Shown piece after piece: positions 22,271 to 32,580 of a stretch of DNA of 64,000 nucleotides. Position 1 is the stretch's first letter; each line of letters begins with the position of its first letter. The stretch comes from Tolypocladium sp. Sup5 PDA-1 (Eukaryota > Ascomycota > Sordariomycetes > Hypocreales > Ophiocordycipitaceae). The notes below the pieces were generated by a model. That model was not told the DNA's origin, did no database searches, and saw only the letters and a program-made list of their open reading frames with translations. The stretch is from NCBI GenBank assembly GCA_000750105.3, contig JPHH03000054.1, forward strand, positions 156,571 through 220,570. Reading direction: 5' to 3'. Position numbers and translations under genes: made by a program.

Positions 22271-23583
22271 TGCGGACGGAACGGTTCGGGACGGTTCGGT
22301 TCCACTGCTTCAAGATGCGCAAGATGCGGTTTGTAGGTATGATACTTCGATTCGATATGGTCCGAAAACGAGACGGAGTATGGGTTGGTGGTTGGCGATG
22401 CCGGGACTGACAGCGACGGCTCAAGGAGAACAGGTCATAGTTAGACAACGTTGGCGATCATCTGCCCACGATCGGTGGTTGATGTGCGCACCCGGCGCGG
22501 CAGATGCGCGCCGAGTGCTGGATGGATGCAAAACCGGGAATGGGAACCAAGCTGCGCTCCTTTGAGGAGTGCAAAGGACAAGAGGTCGAGTGCTGGAGAT
22601 GTTGGGGGGTGGGCTTTGCTATTCGGGGACGGAGTGCAGTTATGGGGGCTTCTTGTTGACTCCGCTATAGACCCAGAAACCAGGGCCGAAAAGCGAAGGA
22701 CGGGCGAAGACTGCGACGGCGAGTTGAGCCAACTTGAAGGTTTGGTAGGAATACGTCGAGTCGGCGAGGCGAGGCGCGGCGACGCGGGTAAGAAGCTCGA
22801 TTGCCTGATAGATATATCGCTCAACTGTGCGGTAGTCGAGCGGGCAATGGCATCAGACGGAAAGCGGTGGTTTGGCGAAGTCGTCGGCAACGAGCCAAAG
22901 GGTCGTTGGTAAGGGCGCGAGAGGCGACAAACTGCCCTTCAGGCCAAGGTGCAAGAGCGATATCAAGAAGCAGAAAAATACTGCGCTGAGCAAGGCGAGT
23001 AAAGAATTGTTGTTCCGCTCGCTGTTCAGGAGGTAACTAGTGGGTTGAGGAAGAAGAGAAAATTTCACTGCATGGATGCATTTTGGCTCAAGCCAGGTTT
23101 TGCTGTGACGTTCAATTGAGTCAATGGCCACAATCTGAGTGGCGTGCCAGCGACCGCCACCTGTGCCTTCGGAACAGCCGCTGTAAGGTACGTACCTGCC
23201 CTGTACTCAGGCGGGGAACCAGCCTCCAGTGGCAGGAGGTCCAGGACTCCAGCAACGGAAAGCTCCATCTGGGCGGGCCGCGGAACAGTGGACTGCCGAC
23301 CCGACGGACCCTGTGACGGTGCTGCTGTGTAACTTGAAATAAGGTGTGTTGGCCAGAGACGACACGACAACCATTGACAGCACGTCGTCGCAGCCAATCG
23401 TCCACGTCCATCCCAGCCAGCCTCCCAATCAACCTCCACGCCGCGCATTATATTGCACTGCACTGCACCGTCTCGTCTGCTACTTGCTGCAGCGATACCC
23501 GGATCAGGAGCGACCGATCGAGCGAGCGGAATCCGCACCCGAACGAGACCTACGCCCGCGCCGGAGCAGGCTCGCAGATCATC
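22271..23583. promoter_or_regulatory. Divergent spacer between the CorA gene and spc1
   Basis: 1.3 kb between divergent starts. Frames such as 22451-22912 lack features. No long repeat. It holds the promoters of both genes. Confidence 0.5.
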
Positions 23584-24007
23584 ATGGCCGAGGAGCTGCT
23601 CGACAAAGCGCGCGACTTGGTGGATGGCCAAATTGTACGATGCCTGATGCCCCGCGTGCGCGCGACATAGCATCGTGCCCTTCTTTGCATGCCTAGCGAG
23701 GTGCTGACGCTGCTGCTCCAGGACTTCGACGGCCAAAGACGTGCCGAGGGATTCGCCACGCTGTTGCTCGCCGCCTCCGGGGTATGGCTGTCCGCCCGTA
23801 TCCTTCCCTCATCGAACGACGCCTGCTGACCGCGCTCTCAAAAAGCTTTTGGCATTCAACATTGGCTACCACTATCAGGACATCGAGAAGGCCGTGTACA
23901 TTGGCTTGGGGGGCACCGCCCTGACCTTCCTCCTGGTCGTGCCGCCGTGGCCATTCTATAACAAGAATCCTGTCAAGTGGCTGCCAGCCGGCTCAGGATG
24001 GCAATAG
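23584..24007 (+). CDS. spc1: Signal peptidase complex subunit 1 (Spc1/SPCS1)
   Basis: Small non-catalytic subunit of the ER signal peptidase complex. Exons 23584-23634, 23722-23781 and 23846-24007 give 90 residues, the usual family length. The N-terminus MAEELLDKARDLVDGQIDFDGQRRAEGF leads into a first membrane segment (ATLLLAASGLLAFNIGY). After YHYQDIEKAVYI comes a second segment, LGGTALTFLLVVPPWPFY. The family end NKNPVKWLP is present. The last acceptor (CAAAAAG) has a weak pyrimidine tract, but it is the one that restores the family sequence. Convergent with rbx1, 158 bases away. Confidence 0.92.
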
Positions 24008-24165
24008 GCTAGGCAATTTATCAATGGAGATGTCTGCCACCGCTTCCAGACTGAGCGCAACTAATGATAATGTAAACGCCAGTGCTGTAGCGCAACGTGG
24101 CTGCCTCGCGCGAGCGTCTTCTCCGGCACCTTGTCTCGCCAGTGCCATATGTATGCACATGGTCC

Positions 24166-24714
<549 letters not shown>

Positions 24715-25848
24715 GCCGGGCTGGTAGGTGTCGGCGTAACGGCGGGTCGCCTGTCGATGTGCTTTGTTGAGACGGTGATGGAGTAGGCAAGGAGCCTCTT
24801 TGCTAGCGGATCGATGATGAAGCCGGAAGATGGTGCGAAAACCGAGAGCTATCGCTGCGGTTAGCAGGAATTCTGAGTCGTGAGAGCGGCGTGGAGCGGA
24901 AGTGCGTCGGCCGTTGGGACAAGGCTGACCACAAGCTGCCTGGATACCAGGCTGCGCGGGCGAAGTGCGACGAAAGTGCTTTTCCCGAGCAGAGGGGCAG
25001 TCGCCTCCAGGAGCAGCGAGTTGCGTCAGGCAAGGTGCCTCCGGGTGGCGCGGCCTCGAACCTTGATGGTGCCAGGAGCTTTGGGCCCTGTGAAGAACGG
25101 CTTGGTTGGTCCTTTGAACTCGTACTGTAGGTGCACTGTCTACCTTAAAAGCCAGCCTTTGAGCACCGAGACAAGGAGGGGAGACGGTGAAGCTGGGCTG
25201 CCGTGCACGAATGGTGAGGTCAGGCGGGCGGTGAATGAGGGGCTCAAGCTGCAACAGAGGCCCGGGGAGCTATTATCTTTCGAAGATAACCAGGGCAGGC
25301 AAGCCTTGTTGGTGCCTAGCTCGCTGTGGCGAGGCCGCCCAGGGTAGAAGCCCGGCGCTGGAGGGCTGACGGCCAACGGGGTAAGGCGGGCGACGAGACA
25401 CGATAAGGTAAGCTACGGCCAGGCGGTACCTACACTCCCGTGGCCCAAAAGTACCTTCTGGGGAAAACCCGTGCGGGCTGCCACCTTACCCACCCTGGCG
25501 TGTACTTAATAATAACACCGACGCGTGTCTCTCGCCCTTCCCTCCAACTCCCAGCCTCAACTCCACATCATGCCTCCTCCGACTCATTCATTCTTCTCTC
25601 CGTCGACAAACAAGCACCTCCACTCCTTCATTCATCGAGCCGTCCTGAACGCACAATGGGCATAGCCATACCAAGCACGCTGCTCCCACATCCAAAGTCT
25701 TCCACGCTACTGGCCAACCTGCCTCCGTGCCAACGTCCCTTGTCCGCACCCGAATCAAGCTCTGCGGTCGCTACCCGAGCTGGCATCTCCCAAATCGAAC
25801 TTGACCTCTCTCTCCTCCTCGGCTAGCCGCCAAGCCACCAGCACAGAG
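24715..25848. promoter_or_regulatory. Divergent spacer between hrt1 and the Edc1-like gene
   Basis: 1.13 kb. An ATG at 25656 opens a 56-codon frame (MGIAIPSTLLPHPKSS...) that ends just before the Edc1-like start. It could be a leader frame or a spliced first exon of that gene. Otherwise nothing recognisable. Confidence 0.45.
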
Positions 25849-26985
25849 ATGGACGACGTCTCAACGCAGCCCAGGATGACGCCGGCTCGCCGGAAACAGG
25901 GCCGCAGCGACGGCAGGTCGGGTGCCCAAAAGGCATACGCATCTGAGAATGACGTCGCTGCCCTCGACTCCTCGCGGCGGCAGAGGGCACCGCAGACACC
26001 AAACAAGGCGGGCTCTGGGTCACCCGCGCCGACAGACTCCAACGCGGTGCAAACAGGCTCCAAGCAGCGAAACAGGAACAGGAACATTAAGGCCAAGAAT
26101 GCCCCAACGTCGCCCGACTTGGCTCAGCGTGGCGGCCGTCAAACTCCTCCCCATCGCTCCGTATCCATGAAGCCTGGCACAAACGCTGCGTTTGCAGGAG
26201 CCACTTTCCACGCCTCGCCAGCGCCTTCCGCCTTGCCTATCCCGAGCTTCCTCGCCAAATCCTCGTGCGATTCCCCAGTCCAGACAGACGCCAAGGATAT
26301 TGTCCAGGAGCCTTCACCCCCGGCGACCGACACCGACGCACCTACTCCCTTCCGCCCATCCTCATCTGTCCCTAGAAATCACGAGTCCCCGCTGGATTTC
26401 ATGTTTCGCGCACACCGGGAGGAGAAGGAGAGACAGTATCGCGGCATGCCCATCAGTCAGGATTTCAACTCGTCGTATGCGACCTCTCCGCCGTCCCGTT
26501 CGCTCTTCGACCCCAACGCCTCTCCGAACCCGTCTACTGTACCCCAGACACGCCGTACACTTTCCAGGCCGATATCAGGTGGTATTGGCAGCTCTGAGCT
26601 GGATGGCACCCCTGGTCGCCCGATGGGCCCTGCCTTCTCAACTCCATACCAGGAGCGGATCAAGGCTGCCCGGTCCAACTCATCCCGCCTAAAGCCTACC
26701 CAGAGCCACCCAGAACAACCGCCGCAGAAATCACCGCCTTCGGATGACCCCACGGAAGCGCTAAAGAAGTTCCTCTTCAGCGGAGGTGCAGCATCGAGCC
26801 GGGCCCTCCCAACGGGGGCTACATCCGCATCTGCCCCTGCAGCTGCGCAGACCTCGTCCACTGCCCAACCAGAGCCGACCCATGCCAACAACGTTCAAGC
26901 AATGGAAAATGATCTCCGGAGAATCTTGAAAATGGACCTGACATCGAACGCCCCGTCGCCGGATCGTGGCTTCTTCTCTCGGTGA
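25849..26985 (+). CDS. Edc1/PNRC-like mRNA decapping enhancer
   Basis: Predicted disordered protein that activates Dcp1-Dcp2 decapping in the cytoplasm. 378 residues from the ATG at 25849. The frame is open further upstream but without ATG. Residues 115-138 carry the PNRC-type motif: FAGATFHASPAPSALPIPSF. Here LPIPSF is the short proline motif known to bind the Dcp1 EVH1 domain, and the preceding FHASPAPS block is the activating part. Downstream are SPLDFMFRAHREEKERQYRG and, at the end, AMENDLRRILKMDL, both helical islands that recur in Pezizomycotina homologues. The rest is Ser/Pro-rich. Function is inferred from the motif. A spliced upstream first exon is possible. Confidence 0.78.
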   Translation: MDDVSTQPRMTPARRKQGRSDGRSGAQKAYASENDVAALDSSRRQRAPQTPNKAGSGSPAPTDSNAVQTGSKQRNRNRNIKAKNAPTSPDLAQRGGRQTPPHRSVSMKPGTNAAFAGATFHASPAPSALPIPSFLAKSSCDSPVQTDAKDIVQEPSPPATDTDAPTPFRPSSSVPRNHESPLDFMFRAHREEKERQYRGMPISQDFNSSYATSPPSRSLFDPNASPNPSTVPQTRRTLSRPISGGIGSSELDGTPGRPMGPAFSTPYQERIKAARSNSSRLKPTQSHPEQPPQKSPPSDDPTEALKKFLFSGGAASSRALPTGATSASAPAAAQTSSTAQPEPTHANNVQAMENDLRRILKMDLTSNAPSPDRGFFSR

Positions 26986-27661
26986 AGATTTGGCTGCACT
27001 CCTTGTCCCTCTCTTATCAGTACCGGTGGTGACGGCTTCAGGTTTTATCTGTTTTATTGCTTTTGGGAGGCAGCGCGCGGTAGGGAGCCGGTTATTCATC
27101 GGATTGGCCAGAATCTTGGGTCGGCTTGTATGCGCTGGCTGTTGTGGCTTTATGATCAGCTACAGCTCACTTTCGTTGTGTCCTGGGCACGGGGCTACGT
27201 GGATTGGGCGGATCTGCATCTCAATTAGGTGTCATGGTTCATTGAGGCATTTGGATCTGGATGTTCTTTGATGTGCGGCTTGTATCAAGGCGAGCATCTG
27301 CATTTTGGCGGCTGAATGCGGCAGGTTTTTTTCTTCCCCACGATACCCGAGGGTTCAGGAGGGTGCAGGGGCGGGTTCAACAATGATGGACACAGATTCC
27401 ACGCGATAGATAATAAATCCTGGTATCTCATGGACTATTGAATGCTCATGCGAATGCCCCGGCCTACATGCTATGAATCATCCCTCGCCCGTGTCTTCTC
27501 TGGCGATCCTGTGGCAAGCTTAGACTACAGAGTCGGGGGCCCTGAGCGCGGTATTATACCGATTAGACCAAGCTCCATCCTTCTCCCATCCCCGGAAGAG
27601 CTGGAACGACGCGTTTAGCAGACCGCGAGTGCTTGCGCCGCCTAGGACCACATCCCATCAA
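26986..27661. other. Convergent 3' spacer
   Basis: 676 bases between the Edc1-like gene and the FAD oxidoreductase gene. No gene or repeat seen. Confidence 0.5.
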
Positions 27662-29429
27662 TTACCCCTTGGATCGATTTCTTCGCCGCTCTTCTCTGGA
27701 GAAGATCAAGCCATGCGAAAGCAAGAGGTACTTGGCAAAGAAGTCCTGGGCAAAGTCGTCAAATTTGACATAGGCGGCGCCAAGATGATACGCAGCCGCA
27801 ATCCCGCTGACGCAGGCCACTTCGTGCATGTTCTACAAGAAGACGATACACATTAGCCTTTCTTCTCGGACAGCAATGAAATAGGTAATATCGGTTCAAT
27901 GGTGAGTGCGTATTACCACGAGGGTCCAGGAGCCCGCAAAATAGGTGCTGTTCCTGCCGTGGAGGAACACCATGCCCGGGACGACGCGGAGGTAGTGCTG
28001 CCAGCGATGGCCCAGCTGGTGCCACCAGTTGCGCTTGATGACCTTGGACTCGTCAATCTCGTCAATCGTCCACAGGTGCTTCTGGGTTTTGTTGAGAAAT
28101 ATTGTCTGGTAGACGGGCTCGAATGTTTCCCCGGCGCTGGAGTTTGCCTGCTTAAGTTGATGCTGGTAGTTGCTGCAGTTGAACGACATCTCGATCAAGC
28201 GTGGATCCCGCTGGTACGAGAACGTGTAGTACATTGGCCGAAAGCCACCTGAGGAGCCTACTCCCCCTTCTGCACCCCTGGCAAAGGCGACTTGCTTTTT
28301 CTGGTCATAGGATGCCGGCTCTGCGCAGAGCTCGGGCTTAAAGCGAGTCTCGTAGTGTCTTTCAAAGTACTTTCGGTCGCTGTGGGTGACAGTTATATCT
28401 TCGTAGAAGGCGGCGCCGCCCAGGATCAACTTCTCCCGCCACGTTGCCTGCTGCCCCAGGATGCGGAGACTGTCGTCGGCCAGCACACACAGCACCATCT
28501 CGTCAAAGTCCTCGTCTGTCGTATTGCCGGTGGCGACATCCCTAACACGAAGTTTTACACCTTTGCCAGATCTCGAGAGCACGTCGGATACTTCTGTGCC
28601 AGTCCTGACAGTGACACCCTTACCCTCCAGATCTTCTCTCCATGCGCGATAGAAGCCATCAAGGTGATCAAACGTGAACATCGTTGGTAGGTTGGGCAGC
28701 AGCGTCACGGGGTCGTAGTCCCATAGCTTCATGTTGGGGTCGTCAAATAGGCGTTCGACGATGGCTGACGGAACATGGACAGTCTGGTTCCCGGTGCCCA
28801 GGAAGAGAGCAATGAGGGGGTACACCATTTTGTCGCCAAAGTCCTTGCTGAAGAAAAAGACCCGCAGCATGATGGATATGGGCACGAGGCCCAGGACTGG
28901 CATGGTCCATTTGATGACTTTGAGAAAGAAGCCGAACTTCTTGATGTCGTCGGAGTACTGCTCCACGAGCTTGCTAGGGAAGACGTTGGTCCAGAAACCT
29001 GCCTCACCCTTGCCAAAGGAAACCTGCAGCTGCACTTCCTGCGGCGGGTAGCCATGTTGGCGGAAGAAGTTGAACGTGTGCTTGAATATCTGAGCTGTGT
29101 CAGCAGTTGCAAAAGAGTGCCAATATCCACCCAGAGTTTGACGGACCTGTGATCCTCCTTGGACTCCGTTGTTCATCCAGGGTGCGCCGTACTGGTGCTC
29201 ATTGAGCGGGATGGAGGTCGCCTGGCCTCCCACGACGTCGCTCCTCTCAAGCAACGTCACTTTGAATCGGTCTGGGTGATTGGCCAAAGTCGCGGCGCAG
29301 GACTGGGAGCCAAGTCAGTCACGAGGTCTCGAGGCGCCGCGGTCTCGACGAGGTGATAGTTACCATGCCGGCAGCACCTCCGCCAACGACGACGACGTGT
29401 CGTGTCGTGTCATCCGGTGAAGTCATCAT
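27662..29429 (-). CDS. NAD(P)/FAD-dependent amine-oxidase-like oxidoreductase
   Basis: Flavoprotein of the FAD/NAD(P)-binding amine-oxidase-like group; substrate unknown. Exons 29429-29364, 29302-29147, 29089-27917 and 27832-27662 (minus strand) give 521 residues. The N-terminal dinucleotide fold is split by intron 1: HVVVVGGGAAGM joined to SCAATLANHPDRFKVTLLE, giving GxGxxG and the acidic strand end. Then DVVGGQATSIPLN contacts the flavin. A hydrophobic stretch VIKWTMPVLGLVPISIMLRVFFF suggests membrane association. The C-terminal flavin motif is FAGSWTLVNMHEVACVSGIAAA. Intron 2 (29090-29146) is 57 nt and has no stop, so retention would add 19 residues. No neighbour suggests a pathway. Confidence 0.83.
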
Positions 29430-29863
29430 GAGTCTTTCAATCCCAATGCAGGAAGTTGTTTACAGAAGCGAGCTGCGGTGCAACAGGTAGTTACCCAGTT
29501 CCCGTTAAGAGGTCGACGAACGACTGAGCCTAGAGCCGCTTCGAGGACGTCATGGATCACAATGGGTGTGGCGCCACGGCCCGAGACACAGGGTGGCCAT
29601 GTCAACTAGGCAGACCCAATTGAATTGCTGCGAGACGGATGCGTTGCTCCGCAAATGGTTTGTTTGATGTATTACATCATGAAATTAAGGTATTGCACCT
29701 GTCGTGGTTGACTCCCGGGTCCGGCGTAGTGGTCTCAATTGAGCCGACGTCATTTACGCGAGCTCACGTGAGTCCGCGTCGATCTCCAGACTCGCTGCTC
29801 TGACTACTCGCGACTTTCGCCGGACATCGCCGAGCTGCATCGCGGTAAAGCAGCCAACTCATC
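29430..29863. promoter_or_regulatory. Divergent promoter of the FAD oxidoreductase gene and tdp1
   Basis: 434 bases between start codons. A CACGTG box within the 10-bp palindrome CTCACGTGAG lies at 29763-29772, about 95 bases before the tdp1 ATG. Use is inferred. Confidence 0.5.
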
Positions 29864-32116
29864 ATGGCCCGACCAGACCCAGCGATGCCTATACTCGGTA
29901 GCGACGCAGACGATGATGAGGCGTTCCGATACGCCATTGCACTGTCGTTGCAGGACCAGGACCAAGCATCGCCAGCACACGAGGCGCCGTCAACCACATC
30001 ATCAGCACGCGAGGACTCGCGCCGACCGGACGCCTCGCTGGGCTTACTGTCACTCGACCGGAAGAGGATGGAGGAAGAACGGCTGGCGAGGCTGGCTAAG
30101 AAGCGTCCCCGGTCCCCGTCCGACAGTGAGGACGACGATGATGTCGTCGAGGTGCCGCCACCAAGGAAGAAACAGGTGCCGCCTCCTCCTACTTCTTCCA
30201 AAGCGATACGTCCAGGTACTACAGTTCCGTATCCCAATGGCGTGGTCAAACGAACATGGGTCCGTGGCTATCCTCGGACCGGCGACGACATCAAAATCGA
30301 AGAGGTCCTGCAAAAGGACAAGCTTCTGCTCGCCATGCTCTCGTCCTTCCAGTGGGACGAAGAGTGGATGATTTCAAAACTCGACATGACGAGGACGAAA
30401 CTCGTTCTCGCGGCATTTGCAGCAGATGATCGACAGGTACGAAACTGGGCTACATGCCCGTCGTACCGCCAGACTCTCTCGGGCAACGTTGCCATATATG
30501 GCAAAACTCTAATGTGTGATGTGACAGGAAGAGGCAATGCGTGCCAATGTGCCGGCGAGCATAAAGTTTTGCTTCCCGCAAATGCATGGACCTGGGTCTA
30601 TGCACTCCAAGCTACAGGTCCTCAAGTATCCGGACTACCTCCGCGTGGTCGTGCCCACCGGCAACCTTGTCCCATACGATTGGGGTGAGACAGGTGTCAT
30701 GGAAAACGTCCGGGTGCTTTCCGAACCAACGTGATGGATGTCCGACTAACTAAGCGGCAGATGGTATTTCTAATTGATCTTCCACGGCTAAATAAAGCCG
30801 CAGATCATAAGCCAACCATGTTCACCCTCGAACTCGAGCGTTTCCTACGGGCCATGGGGATCGAGGACAGGATGGTCGATAGCCTTTCCAACTACGACTT
30901 TTCGAGGACATCCAATCTAGGCTTCGTTCACAGCAGGTTGGTCCCCCTCTCGGGCAGAGCAGCTTCTCTTCAGTCGAGCTGACGATTCTCATTAGGCCTG
31001 GAGGACACACAGACGAGTCTCTGAAGCGAGTCGGTCTGTGGCAACTACAAATCATGGTGTGGCATCGTGGCTGACAGCTGGTCAAGGATACTGCGGTTTA
31101 GGAGCCACCGTGGCAGCGCTGGGCCTGGCGACGACAGAGCCCGTCGAAGTTGATATGATGGCATGTGCCATGCGTCTCCCATTAGTCTCAGGGGACTATG
31201 CGCTAACGCCGGGAACCAGTGTGCCTCTCTCGGATCCATCAAAAGCGAACTGGTCGAGGCCATGTACAACGCCTGCCAAGGTAACTAATGCCCAACCAGT
31301 GCTCTTATCGCCGCCCCTTGCCCTGAAAAGGGGGGAGATGGTGCAAGTTTCCTGACAGGGTCCAGGGGATGCCGGCATGAAGGAGTACAGTGCGAGGACA
31401 AGTCGCAAGCCTGGCGACAAGCGGTCAAAGCCATCTCAGTTGCTGAAGGACCGATTCCGCATCTACTTTCCAACAAATCAGACAGTCTCCGAGAGCCGGG
31501 GCGGAAGAGCAGTATGTGGCCAGGGTCGTGTGAGATGGATGGGTTGTTCATGGACTAATTCGGACACTCCACGCGAACATAGGCTGCGGGTACGATATGC
31601 GTGCAGGCAAGGTGGTGGCGCTCGCCAGACTTCCCGAGGGAGTTGGTCCGTGACTGCGTCAACACGCGGCAGGGGCTGCTCATGCACAGCAAGGTCATAT
31701 TCGTGCGCAGGACGAAGCTGAGCGAGGAAGGCCATGGGGATTCGGACCCGAACGCGCGGGCAGGCTGGGCGTACGTGGGGAGCGCTAACTTGTCCGAGAG
31801 CGCATGGTGAGTTGCAGCACTCTTCGCCTCAGTGTGGGTGGGCCAGTGACGCGAAGCAGGATGATGCTGACGGGCAACGGGCTCAACGCACAGGGGTCGT
31901 TTGGTCAAGGACAGAAGTTCGGGCAAGGCCAAGATGAGCTGCCGAAACTGGGAGTGCGGCGTCGTTGTGCCACTTGGCATGACCAGCAAGGAGGGGGATG
32001 CCGCGACCGACCTGCGCGACTTGCGCGTCTTCGACGGAACAGTACCGGTCCCGATGCAAGTCCCGGGTCGAGCGTACGGGCCGAACGACGAACCGTGGTT
32101 CTACAGCGGCACCTGA
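29864..32116 (+). CDS. tdp1: Tyrosyl-DNA phosphodiesterase 1
   Basis: DNA repair enzyme of the phospholipase D superfamily that removes topoisomerase I peptides from DNA 3' ends in the nucleus. Nine exons: 29864-30436, 30528-30707, 30761-30936, 30996-31033, 31087-31160, 31220-31280, 31366-31511, 31583-31806, 31894-32116; 564 residues. Two HxK motifs form the active site: MHSKLQVLKY (H217, K219) and LLMHSKVIFV (H451, K453). Supporting blocks are DWGETGVMENMVFLIDLPRL, YCGLGATVAALG, CASLGSIKSELVEAMYNACQG, WAYVGSANLSESAWG and NWECGVVVPLG. Residues 18-32 (DEAFRYAIALSLQDQ) fit a ubiquitin-interacting motif. Intron 5 (31161-31219) begins with GC rather than GT, keeps the frame and has a GCTAAC branch site. 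Confidence 0.94.
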
Positions 32117-32537
32117 GAGGAAGCAACCGATGGCGGGCGCGGCGAGGACGAAGCCAAGGAGCTGGGCCCAAGATGGGGGTGGATCCGACGGCGGACAGCA
32201 CTCAACAGGGAAGCTCTTGGAGCAACGCCAGCCCGGCGGGCTCGCATTGATTGATTGATGCATGGATGCAGTCGATGGAGATTGACGATGGGTGCTGGCT
32301 GGGACGAGAGAGGCGCGGGAAGGGGTCAGCGGTGCAGGTGCAAGGAATGGCTACCAATGGTGAGGCGAGACACGAGGTGCCAGGGAGCCTGTGGAACAGA
32401 ACGAGCGAGTGGTCGGCCAGCTAGGCCGCGTACCTACTGTACTGGCACTCCGTACCTACGGATACGTGGGCACGACTTGGGGGCCACAGCTCTGGCGGTG
32501 GAGAAGAGGAGATCCTTTAGGGGGTTGGGGGCGGGAT

Positions 32538-32580
32538 GTACGGACGTACGGACGTACGGACGTACGTACTTCGTACAGTA
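32538..32580. repeat. Tandem GTACGGAC units
   Basis: Four to five head-to-tail copies of an 8-bp unit (GTACGGAC), ending in CGTACGTACTTCGTAC. Located in a non-coding spacer. Confidence 0.85.
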
